A DNA stretch of 64,000 bases, from NCBI RefSeq assembly GCF_035046485.1, contig NC_085138.1, positions 93,537,766-93,601,765 on the forward strand, given 5' to 3'. The position numbers and the translations under genes are program-made. This DNA comes from Aedes albopictus. Lineage: Eukaryota; Arthropoda; Insecta; Diptera; Culicidae. Shown in pieces: positions 54,861 through 64,000 of the stretch; positions within the stretch are counted from its first letter, which is position 1, and every line of letters starts with the position of its first letter. The notes under the pieces were generated by a model that was not told where the DNA came from, ran no database searches, and was given only the letters and a program-made list of their open reading frames with translations.

Positions 54861-55527
54861 CGGATGTTTTAACGTTTAAGGAGGTTGCTTCTGGAATTTC
54901 TTAAACAGATTGTAAAAAACTGAGAAGACTCCCCTGAGAGTTTTCATGGGTACGTCTTCCATCCTGCCTACTTCACTGCCAACATATTGCACTGCATCAT
55001 TTCGGAATGAACTCTGGGCACCTTCCGTATTTCCCTCCCACTCAAGCCTAGAATAAACACCAACTGTTCGGCCAACGAGCGTCCCAAAATATTCGGTAAC
55101 GACGAAATAAAAATAACCGAATGAGTATCGAATTGATAAAAGCACTATCCACTCTGCCCAATCCAGTACTCTTTCCTCTGCTACCATTTGGGATCAGCAC
55201 TTTGAGATTAGCGCCCCGTGTCCAGCCAACATTCGCCCCAAACCAGCATTTGCCACTTCGAACGAGGCATTTTCAAAATAGAATGTGCGCCAGGATGGTC
55301 CAATGCTTTATAAAAACCCAAAGTAGAAAATATGTTTTTTTTTTATATATATATTTTGATCTTTATTGTCAAGGATATGAATTCAATTTGTCATGATGTC
55401 TACAGCAATGTTGCAAATTAAGGATGTCTGAATGTCTTAAAAGTGAAACAACTGTCACTTGGAAAAGCTTTTAAAAAAAATTCTCAATTTTTTTTTTTGG
55501 AAACTGCCATTGCTTCCAAAATTCTTG
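54861..55527. other. Unassigned sequence
   Basis: After the array decays near 54870 there is mixed-composition DNA with two overlapping ORFs of about 100 codons on opposite strands and no recognisable motif. Confidence 0.35.
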
Positions 55528-55696
55528 GGGAGCGTCCATAAATTACGTCACGCAAAAATTGCCCATTTTCAACCCCCCCTCCCCCCTATGTCACACTTTT
55601 TATATGAGACCTCTGAAATTTTTGTATGGGTTGTCACACGTTACTGAACCCCCCCCCCTCCCCCCTAAAAGCGTGACGTAATTTATGGACGTTCCC
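55528..55696. mobile_element. 169-bp MITE with CGTCCATAAATTACGTCACG ends
   Basis: The 26-bp ends (55528-55553 and 55671-55696) are inverted repeats with one mismatch: GGGAGCGTCCATAAATTACG against, in complement, GGGAACGTCCATAAATTACG. Subterminal C-rich tracts (55576-55587, 55649-55665) follow. No clear target duplication. Similar elements are widespread in insects. Confidence 0.88.
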
Positions 55697-55699
55697 TTG

Positions 55700-58170
55700 T
55701 GGTATTTTCAATTCAAGTATTTGTCACAATTCTCAAATATTTTGAAAATTAAAACTGTTTAGTTTTGAACCTTTGCATAAATATATCGAAGGACAAATCA
55801 TTCACATAATTTTTAAGAAAATCTAGAGATTTTTACAAAAGTTTCCCGAAAAATTTATAAACTTTTTGTCTGAACAAAATTTTGATAAAAAAATCGAAGT
55901 AATAATGGCACAATTAGTTAAAGAATTTCAGAAAAATATTCTCGAAGACCTATTCTGCCAATACTTGGACCACTCTAATGAGCTTGAATTCATCCACATT
56001 TTGGTTGAACCACTTTTCAGCGAGAGAGCACATAAAAAATGGAACCCTTCCAGAGTCGGGGCCAACCAGTAGTGCCAGTGGCGATCACGACCGCAGTGCT
56101 GTGCGATGATGTTGTCCGTGTATGTGCGAAAAAGGGTCCAACCAAAATAAAGCTGCGGTTCATGTGTTGTTTTTTTCTTTTTTCTGGAAAGTGCTTTTTT
56201 TCTTGAAAACCGTCCTCCACATTGGCATTTGTTACTGGGCTCCAACACAGAGGGGGAATGTGTGGAGTCATCCATAGCAAAAACCGGACGAAGATAAATG
56301 CCTTTGTAAGCTTTTCCAGTTGCTTGGATTTTTCCACCGTCGGCGTCGTCGTCGTTGTCCCTGAAGGGTGGCGGTCTTCATTCGATGGGTGATTGGATTG
56401 CTATCTGGTCGACGTCGTCGTCGTCGCCGTTGTCCCCGGTCAAGAGCCGGCTTTCGAAGGAAGTTTGGCTTCGGCGTAGTCGTTTATTTTGTAATATACA
56501 ACCGAGTAGAAAGGGCACCCGAGGACAAAACAGCAGCAGCTCTACCGATTTCCTAGTAAATTGTATCATCATTTGGTCTAAGTGATCCATTTCGGTTTGT
56601 TGGAGAGAGGATTCTCTTCTATTTTTTGTTCTTGGGAAATTGTCATACTGACTGCTGGTTGGGTGATTGAGATCGAGTGGATTGTAGTGATTGCCATTCA
56701 ATTCGTTGAGGAAGCACTGGATTGGTTTGGCAAATGGATTGAATGGGATTTGTTTCCGTCATTTTTTCATGTCACATTTTGGTACACAATGGGCAAGTAT
56801 GTCTGTATTACTATCAATTTGGATTCTAGCGGCTTGAATATATAAATTGACTAGAAGTGTGTTATTTCTGCTTTCAAATTTAACCCTCTACTTCCCATGG
56901 TTGCTCTAGAGCACCATTGGTTTTCGACGAACTCAAGACAAACGGAATTAGATGAATATGATACAATAGTTTTAAGAATATGATTGTAATCACATTAGGT
57001 AAACCCAACTCCCAACTACTTGTTTCAATAGTGGAACTATTGATAAACAATCAAATTACTATTGATTTACAGCTAAAAGTTTTTTCGTTGATTTCGAAAA
57101 ACTTGGCCAATTTGCAATAACTTTTGTTCAAGCACTATTTTCGGAAATGCTTTCTTGGCATAGAAATAGTCTTTCAAAGTCGTGGAAAGGAAAAGGGTTG
57201 ATAAACTGTCGTTGCCTATCCACAATCAATTCATAATCTAGTAATGGGTGAAAATTATTCAACTATGCTCTATGGTCCTCCGGTAGGTAGAGGATTGGTA
57301 TCCGGCCCTACGAGTCAGCCGTAAAAATCTGATGTAACGGAAAATTAGCAACAGAATATTACAAACCGAGGCCAAGGGCAACGACCCTGTTGTATGGACT
57401 ACAGCATGGTGATCCTAGATGACGATGAACTTTGAAGATCATCATAGATGGCTTTGCTTTTTGATGAATGTCAGAAAATTGGAATGTGAGTTCAGTTCTT
57501 CAACGATTATTGAGCAGTAAAGATGTCATAAGAAGACGAAGCAACTGCATTGCTTCAACGACCGGTCACAACAATGGCACAGTCGAGTCTCCCATAAGTG
57601 GGCAGTTTGCAATAGGAGAAATTTACGAAGCTTTGAAACGAAATCAAACGAAATGAAAATGGACTTTCAAACTGGTATGCAGATAAATGTGATTAATAGT
57701 CAGCAAAAGTTTGCCAAACGTCGACAAGAAACTTTACTTTTACCGAACTTCAGTAAAATTGAACTTTATTAAACTTTTGCAGTATGTCGATAATTTTAAA
57801 TTTAACGGAAACAAGAAAAAACTGAAAAGTGATTTCAATAATAAATATAAATAAAAAAGCGTGTGAGAAGGATGTGATTAAAAATTTCAAGAGGATTCAT
57901 CTGACTATCCAGCAATACTATAATTCTAAAAACTTTACTTGATGATCACCCACTCGTGGTAAATAATTATAGAATTTACAATCCGATCCCTCATTTCAAA
58001 GTAGATTTAAAAGTTCTGCAGAAGCTTTTAATTTATTTATTTTTAAAGACTTTGTGTAACTTGGGTTTTTTTTCTAGAATACGAAAACACCTAAAACCTG
58101 TTAGGTAGCGTTGCATGGAGCCAGACTGGTCAAATAATTAAGAAACTTGGAAACATTTTTTACAATTTTT
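55700..58170. other. Mostly unassigned sequence
   Basis: No element or gene is recognised. GTC triplets cluster at 56340-56360 and 56410-56435. A weak inverted pair, CCTCTACTTCC (56884) and GGTAGAGGAT (57285), may mark the ends of an old MITE. AT content rises to the right. Confidence 0.35.
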
Positions 58171-58181
58171 TTAGACTAAGA

Positions 58182-58426
58182 GTGCTGAGCACTCGGGCAC
58201 CTTAACCCTACTTAGAAACTTTTCAAAAAACGAAAAGAGCACTATAAATTTAATAAAAAAAAACTCGAATGCTACTTAACGTAAGTTTATCAAAACCTAT
58301 AATCAAAAAGGCAGTCCAAATTTGCAAAAAACGATGTATGCTTTTATGAAAATACGTGCTGGTGGGTCGCCAAATTCTATGAAAATCAAAAGTGGGTCGC
58401 AAGTCGAAAAAGTTTGAGAACCCCTG
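58182..58426. mobile_element. hAT-like non-autonomous element, diverged
   Basis: The right end AAGTTTGAGAACCCCTG is a hAT-type terminus (complement CAGGGGTTCTCAAAC), preceded by two GGTGGGTCGC-like words. The left end GAGTGCTGAGCAC is only partly complementary. Flanks GACTAAGA and GTCTAAGT could be a decayed 8-bp duplication. Confidence 0.5.
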
Positions 58427-58637
58427 GTCTAAGTAAACACACTTCGAAAAATTCTTGTAATTTTGTGTCATATAAGTCCGACATATAAAAGCAACACATT
58501 TGACGCAAAATTGTGTGCGATATTATTTTTACAGGAAACGGAAAATGTTTGACTCATGTAATTTTACCGCAACAGCTCAGCGCGTCGGCTGCTTGCATAC
58601 ATGATTGAGAACTGTGCTATTTATAGCACCAAATATT

Positions 58638-58740
58638 GAAACAAAAAAATACAAAAAGTTCCATTCGGGAATCGAATTTCGATCCTCAGAGTGTCAGTTT
58701 TCGATCTTGCTCTCTCGACTGACTCACCACGTTGAAGAGA
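58638..58740 (-). mobile_element. tRNA-like SINE head
   Basis: On the minus strand, GTGAGTCAGTCGAGAGAGC (A-box region, 58706-58724) is followed by ATTCGATTCCCGAATGG (B-box region, 58661-58677) at tRNA-like distance, then a T/A-rich tail. The anticodon arm and acceptor stem do not form, so it is a SINE and not a tRNA gene. Confidence 0.55.
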
Positions 58741-59289
58741 TGGCAGTCGAAGATGAACAACTTCTACCGTAAACAAACTTGTCAGTTCGGCTGTCGCGTC
58801 GTCACTGCTGGCGTGTATGTATGTACTGAGACAGCCGTCATCGCAGCCAAGCAGACTAAGCCGCCTTCTGATTGGCTGAGCGTGGCTGTTTTCGTTTACC
58901 ACTGCATCGGCTGATGGCAACGGATTGTCATTTCCAAGTTTGTGGCTCAACTCGGTGTTAAATCTATGAGCGGTTTTCATGCTGTTTCACCTTCGTAATA
59001 AACAAATTTCCAATCGACTGCAGTCTTCATCTGATTTTGTAAGGTACTGTTTGACAGTTCAACATCAGTAATCATTATGTTTCTGTAACATATCGCGTAA
59101 ATTTACAGCATAGAGAACTAAATTGTCAGTTCTGTGATTTAAAATTATGGCTGGAAGAACTCAAACAATATAAACTTAATACGTACGTCTCAAAAAGTGT
59201 AAAAATGTGGCACATTTATGTTTATGTCAAAGCTTTTTCAGGCAGTTCAATCAATTGTGTCACTATTATAATTGAGATTTTTTTAGTGT
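58741..59289. other. Unassigned sequence
   Basis: Nothing recognised. Confidence 0.35.
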
Positions 59290-60310
59290 GTGCTCTTCCG
59301 TTGGTAGGGCCACTGCTAACTGCTGCGCGTAGTCTTGAGCCACTTCTACGTTACGCAGCTGCTCGATGTTGAGCCGCGGCGTTCGACTTCGACGCGTGAC
59401 GATAACTATCGAAAGTTTTGAGCGCATGCATACAGCGACTAGGTAGTGATCCAAATCTATATTAGCACTGCGGTATGTGCGGACATTGGTTATATCCGAG
59501 AAGAATTTACCGTCGATTAGAACGTGGTCGATTTGGTTTTCTGTTTGGTGGTCGAGTGATCTCCAGGTGACCTTGTTGGTATCTTTGCGGGGGAAGAAGG
59601 TGCTTCGGACTACCATACCACGGGAGGCTGCAAAGTTTACGCATCGCTGGCCGTTATCATTCGATACGGCGTGCAGGCTGTTTCGCCCGATTACCGGTCG
59701 GTACATTTCCTCCCTTCCTACCTGCGCGTTCATGTCGCCGACAACGATTTTCACGTCACGCGGCGAGCAACCATCGTATGCTTGCTCTAGCTGCGCGTAG
59801 AACGCTTCTTTCTCGTCATCGGGTCTCCCTTCGTGTGGGCAGTGGACGTTGATGATGCTGTAGTTGAAGAAACGGCCCTTAACTCTCAACATGCACATCC
59901 TTGCGTTGATCGACTGCCACCCGATCACACGTTGTCGCATCTTGCCCAACACTATAAATCCTGTTCCCAGTTCATTGGTGGTGCCACAGCTTTGGTAGTA
60001 GGAAGCCGCTCGATGCCCGCTTTTCCACACTTTCTGTCCAGTCCAACAAAGTTCCTGCAACGCCACGATGTCGAAGTTGCGGGGATGTTGTTCGTCGTTG
60101 ATTATCTTGTCACATACTGAGAAACCTAGTGACTTGCAATTCCATGTTCCAAGTTTCCAATCGTAGTCCTTATTTCGTCGCGTGGGTCTTTGCCGATTGT
60201 ATCGAGTCGTATTTTCTCCTATGTTATTCGCAATGGGGATTTTTACGGGTGGCTTATTGGGCCTACGCCAACACTCCTGTCTCGCCGGAAGGCCATCGTG
60301 TCAGTTCTGT
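59290..60310 (-). pseudogene. RTE-clade LINE copy c: leader and endonuclease, 3' part missing
   Basis: The open frame at 59266-60066 (266 residues) is an endonuclease of the exonuclease-endonuclease-phosphatase fold: MALQELCW, FNYSIINVHCPHEG, catalytic VVGDMNAQVG near residue 110, KVTWRSLDHQTENQIDHVLI near 170, and DLDHYLVAV near 200, where the usual Ser of the SDH block is Leu. RTE homology ends at VALPTEE (59290), after which the frame runs into unrelated sequence. The N-terminal part and leader (to 60310) match copy b, broken by a stop just upstream. Loss of the 3' end is unlike normal 5' truncation, so a deletion after insertion is likely. Confidence 0.88.
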
Positions 60311-60385
60311 TTAACGTCTCAACCAACACTGCTACGACTATGGGGTTACCATCTTGGATCTAGCTGAACGTGATGCAGCATTTCT
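60280..60385 (-). repeat. RTE leader segment shared with 21955-22075
   Basis: TTAACGTCTCAACCAACACT and CCATCTTGGATCTAGCTG are the complement of words at 21955-22075, in the same order. It lies directly upstream of the RTE endonuclease on the minus strand. Confidence 0.6.
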
Positions 60386-60450
60386 TAATCAGCCGCTGGA
60401 TGCCAGAACAGACGCTGTTTGAGCCGCACCTCCTTGGTGAACAGACGCTC

Positions 60451-61499
60451 GGGTCAATATTTGTACCTGGTCAATTAAACGTAAAATTTCATATTGCAAA
60501 TTGCCAAAAAGAAAACAAAATAAGATTGTACAATCTTGTCTCCAACAGTGCAAAATGAAGTCATTTTGATTACTTAATAAATCGATTCAACTAGAACAGC
60601 TTGCACTGTTGATTTCTCTATTGCAAAGTTATAAATAGATGGTGGTTCAGATGCAAAAAAATCCAGAAAACCTGGTGAAGCATACAGAGGTAACTCTTTA
60701 TATCATTCTACGGCATTTTTTTCACTTCGTGTTCTCTGTGCGCCCATCCATTCAGACAGGTGGTGCTCCTCGACTCTAGAGCGGTACTTTTCACGTGTGC
60801 AAATGAATTTCCCCGGAGAATCTTGCGATTGCGGTGGAGCGTATACGGACTATGAGCAAAACTAATGTTATGTCTATTTTCTTTTGCAGTAGAATGTGCT
60901 TTTCTGTCATTCTACGAAACTGCATTGGTCCGTTACACTCACTGAATTTTCAACACCAATCCAGCATCCATATCCCGCTATGCAAAGGGGTCGGGTTCCT
61001 CTCTCTGCTTAAAACCGCACACCGCCTCACCTAGATGAGGATGCTAATAAAATTTCATTTCGTACCTATGTCTCCCGGCTCGTAACCGCTCGCTCGTAAC
61101 CCAGCGGGTCCAATTTCTACCGTCGTCGTAGAAATGCGAAAGCAGTACTGCCACTGCTATAGGCAGCTAGCTGCTGTCTGTGGTACAGGTACCTACGTAG
61201 GTACTGTCCCGATGTAGAATCGAGCCCATAGTCACGGCTCAACGGGCAGCTGGGCAATTTTGCCATTTGCTGCCCCTCAAGGCCAGGACCGCCAGGACCG
61301 ATCCGGAGCGAAACAGGGAAAGATTCCCTACCGGTGCGTTGCGGTGTGGGGCCATATTTTACATTTAAAGCTCAACGTGTCGGAATTTTTTATTTTCACT
61401 TTGTAACGTGCCGATGATGGCGGTCGGCGCTGCGATCCATTATTGCTTCGTGGATGGATCGCAGTACTGGTGGTGCACTATAGTGGTGCGGTCCTAGAG
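60451..61499. other. Unassigned sequence
   Basis: No gene or element recognised. The GC content is higher than in the neighbourhood at 60900-61460, with no ORF above 70 codons. Confidence 0.35.
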
Positions 61500-62625
61500 C
61501 CGTATCTAGCACGACAAACATGTTTACGCCTTAACTTTTCGATTTAGCTAAACCGTCATCTTTGGATATTCTGGTTGCCATTTTTGGACTAAAGACATCT
61601 ATCCCTTGCCAAATATACCCATATTGAATGGTTTAGGTGCTTAAAACCGTACTATAAAGCCACGATCTTGGATTTTAGATCCTAAAACTCCATTAAACTG
61701 CCACCATCTTGAGTTCTGAGCCTCCATCTTGGATTTTAGACCGTCATCTGGGATATTTTGGTCATTCGTTTTGAACTTCAGTTTCTTCAAAACTTCATTG
61801 ATCAGCTGCCAATTTAAATTTTCAACCGCCATGTTGGATTTTTGACCGTCATATTCGATATTCTGCTTGTCATTTTTGGACTTGAGGTATCTTCTCTGTA
61901 CCAAACATACCTATGTTGCATGGTTTTAGAGCCTAAACTCAATTAAACATCCTCCATCTTTAAATTTAATCCGCCATCTTGGGTTTTGGGCTGCCATCTT
62001 GAATTTTGGGTCAACATCGTGGAATTTCTGGTTTCCAGTGCTGCTTTCCGCACAAAATTTGTCAACCATGCTGTTACTACAATCGGCGCAGTTTGATGTG
62101 TCGCATGATAGGGCTTGGTTCAGTTTTATATATGGCCAATTTCGCCGGTGCTGGTCCGGATTACTAAAATGGCCATAACTACGGAACGCCTTGACCGATC
62201 CGGACATTTTTTTTATTAGCAAACAAGGCGATCAAATTCCGGTTCGATTCGTGCTCAAATCTGAAAAATCGGCCAATGGGAAGTACTTAAAAAGTGAATG
62301 ACACACAGACATACACGCACACTCATACACAAATACAGACATCATCTCAATTCGTCGAACTGAGTTGAGGCGCTGTCCATACACTACGTAGATTCATTTT
62401 TGGCCATCTCAGACCCCCCTCCTTCCTAGTAGACTTTTATTCATACAAAGAATTTAAAATTTATATGGAGCGTAGACTTTGGCCAGAACCTCCCGTCCCC
62501 CTACGTAGTTTATGGACAGGCCGTGATAGTTATATGTGGCGTGACCCTCCAAGCCTTCTATTGAAAATTCTTTTCTTTTTTTTTCTTTTTTTTTCTTTTA
62601 GTGAACTTTATTGTATGAGAAAGGC
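61500..62625 (+). mobile_element. GCCTTTCTCGT-ended element, third copy, partial
   Basis: CCATCTTGGATTTTAGA-like words (61680-62020), a single satellite-like unit (GTTTGATGTGTCGCATGATA, 62090), GGCCATAACTACGGAACGCC, a CA-rich tract (62300-62340) and the right end GTATGAGAAAGGC (62613-62625) follow the order of 22371-26188. A MITE interrupts it at 62369-62522. The left end is not found. Sequence divergence from the other two copies is large, so this is another subfamily. Confidence 0.7.
62369..62522 (-). mobile_element. MITE of the CTACGTAG/TCTGAGATGGCC family, reversed
   Basis: Starts GGCGCTGTCCATACACTACG and ends CTACGTAGTTTATGGACAGG; internal GGCCATCTCAGACCCCCCTC and GAGCGTAGACTTTGGCCAG show it is the reverse orientation of 48021-48203. 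It splits the element at 61500-62625 between GAACTGAGTTGA and GTGGCGTGACCCTCC. Confidence 0.85.
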
Positions 62626-62639
62626 AAAAAGGTAATACG

Positions 62640-63200
62640 TCGGCCGGGGGACGTCTATAGGAGAGAGCAAAGCGACATAGCAGGGGCATTTGAGGGGGTC
62701 CCAGGGAGTTTCAGGGATTATCAGAAGTTTGTAGATGAATTTCATGATGTATCAGGGGTGTTTCAGGGACTCTTAGGGGGTAACAAGGTTTCCAGGGGAG
62801 TTCCGGAGGGTCTCAGAGGCGTTTCAGGGTTCAGGGTTTCAGGAGGTACCCGGCGGTCTCAAAGGTGCTTCCGAGAGTTCCAGGGGGTCACATTAGCGTG
62901 CCAGAGGAGCTCAGGGACATTTATGAGGATCTCAGGAGCGTTTCAGGGGATCCAGGATGTTTGAGGGGATTTCCGGAGGTCAAGGAGAGCCAGTGATGTT
63001 TCAAGGGGCCAGGAAGTTCCAGAGGAACTCCAGGAGAATTCCAGGAGGTATCTGGGGCGTACTAGGGGGTCTCTGGGCATTTGAAAAGGTCCGGTGTGTT
63101 CCAAGGACGTTTTAGGGGACATCTCAGTAGAGTTTTCCGGGGACTTCAGGGGTACGTATCGAAGGCGTTTCAGGGGGTCTCAAAGGCGTTCTAGGACAAG
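62640..63200 (+). repeat. Degenerate GC-rich repeat (CAGGGGGTCTCAG-like)
   Basis: Words such as GGAGTTTCAGGGA, GGCGTTTCAGGG, GGGGTCTCAGAGG and GTTCCAGGGGGT recur with a loose spacing near 20 bp. The 117-codon ORF at 62611-62964 is a translation of the repeat. It shares vocabulary with 48370-48520. Confidence 0.65.
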
Positions 63201-63488
63201 ATATTTCGTGTAAATAGCTCAAACTTTCTAGAGCATCGTTTAAAAGAACTGCTCGACGGGTATGGCTGAAAATGCATCCTGGTGGTTGATCAGTCATTGT
63301 CAACATCGGGATGCAATTCCAGTCAAACGTTGAACGGTTTTTTAACCTTCTTTGGGCATTAGAAAAAAGTTACAATAATGCATTGGGGTCATTATACTCT
63401 TATAGAATGACGATTTTTGTACCAATTCAATTGACCAATGTCTTATTTGAAAGATAATTTCGTCAAGAATGCGTTGATATGTTGGAAC

Positions 63489-63716
63489 CACTGGCGTAGC
63501 CACGGGGGGGGTTTTAGGGTTAAAACCCCCCCCCAGAGCCAAAATTTTTGGAACAAATTTTCAGTATAAAGCGCTTTACGACGAAAAAATTTTTCGCTAT
63601 TTTAAACTACGAATGCAATTTCTCATTTCTGTTTACAAAATGTAAGCGGCAAATCAAAAAAGGTATCATTGACCATTGAAAACCCCTCCCAGAGACAATT
63701 TCTGGCTACGCCACTG
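63489..63716. mobile_element. 228-bp hAT-like MITE
   Basis: Ends CACTGGCGTAGCCA and TGGCTACGCCACTG are inverted repeats (one mismatch), and a perfect 8-bp duplication GTTGGAAC flanks the element (63481-63488, 63717-63724). Poly-G and poly-C tracts lie just inside the left end and could pair with each other. Confidence 0.93.
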
Positions 63717-63819
63717 GTTGGAACAGTGGTTCCGGGAACATTGGCCACCGGGAATCTGCTACACAGGGCACCATGTCGGACATGTGGGACAGCATTACAT
63801 TTTGCCAGTAGTTGTGGAC

Positions 63820-64000
63820 TATCTCGCGTTCTGGGCCACTTAGAAAGAAACTGTCTTCGGTCATCTTACTCAGAACAGTAAAAGCTTTCAATTTAGTTCG
63901 AGAATCACTCACTACGTGGCGCTAGTGTTCTTATAAGCTTCTAGTTCAGTCTTAACGTCATATATCTCGCGTTCTGGACCACTTAGAAGGATACTGTCTT
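63820..64000 (+). repeat. Start of a direct repeat, period about 143 bp, cut by the window end
   Basis: TATCTCGCGTTCTGGGCCAC followed by TTAGAAAGAAACTGTCTT at 63820 recurs as TATCTCGCGTTCTGGACCAC and TTAGAAGGATACTGTCTT at 63963. The second copy runs off the window, so it may be the beginning of a tandem array. Confidence 0.6.

Noticed and set aside
56884..57295. Possible MITE with CCTCTACTTCC / GGTAGAGGAT ends
   Set aside because: Only about 11 bp of imperfect pairing and no target duplication; too weak to call as an element.
1..64000. Endogenous viral elements, which are common in Aedes genomes
   Set aside because: No frame shows recognisable viral polymerase, nucleoprotein or glycoprotein motifs; all polymerase motifs are of LINE type.
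1..64000. CRISPR array, given short regular repeats at 52-55 kb
   Set aside because: Units are contiguous with no spacers, and the surrounding sequence is eukaryotic transposon DNA.

Overview
This window looks like repeat-dense, non-coding DNA from a culicine mosquito, most likely Aedes. That is inferred from the mix of R1-clade and RTE-clade LINEs, tRNA-headed SINEs, many hAT-like and TA-flanked MITEs, and long degenerate arrays of TTTCTGAAGGAAT-like sequence. I recognise no host protein gene, rRNA, functional tRNA, CRISPR array or bacterial feature. Every coding region I can support belongs to a transposable element, and only one element keeps an intact coding capacity.

Layout. 1-6330: a full-length minus-strand R1-clade retrotransposon (277-5802; ORF1 with zinc knuckles, ORF2 with endonuclease and reverse transcriptase), flanked by a perfect 12-bp target-site duplication and sitting inside a decayed plus-strand I-clade LINE. 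6340-7825: first relic of a second LINE family ('family X'). 7826-19700: degenerate short-period repeats that switch strand at about 9.3-11 kb and 15.1 kb, carrying SINEs and MITEs. 19739-21900: second family-X relic, minus strand, with two internal deletions.

22257-33160: an approximately 10.9-kb inverted structure that can be read as a nested series of insertions. A foldback element with long terminal inverted repeats took one GCCTTTCTCGT-ended element inside its left arm and another, in opposite orientation, in its centre. The left one then received a CCCGAG-ended element, which received a 5'-truncated RTE, which received a 194-bp hAT-like MITE. The right one received a 481-bp and a 238-bp element. 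Because the two copies are paralogous, each supplies the empty site for insertions in the other.

33590-41985: an RTE-clade LINE split in three by two composite insertions (33911-37301 and 37553-39499), themselves containing further elements with target duplications; its reverse-transcriptase ORF (40527-41957) is still open. 42-48.4 kb: a 1.26-kb non-autonomous hAT with an internal foldback, a TA-flanked MITE, an L1-like relic split by a foldback, and an R1 C-terminal relic. 49.1-50.0 kb: about three copies of a 303-bp tandem repeat. 52.1-54.9 kb: about 120 copies of a 23-bp minisatellite in alternating blocks of two variants. Its long overlapping ORFs follow from the unit length and are not evidence of a gene. 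55-64 kb: mostly unassigned sequence with MITEs, an RTE endonuclease relic, a third GCCTTTCTCGT-ended element and a degenerate GC-rich repeat.

The most interesting content is the nested insertion stratigraphy, the block-alternating 23-bp array with its likely link to the degenerate repeats, and a weak hammerhead-like motif near 45.2 kb. I do not claim a new functional system. Family names are recognised from motifs by eye; no database search was run.
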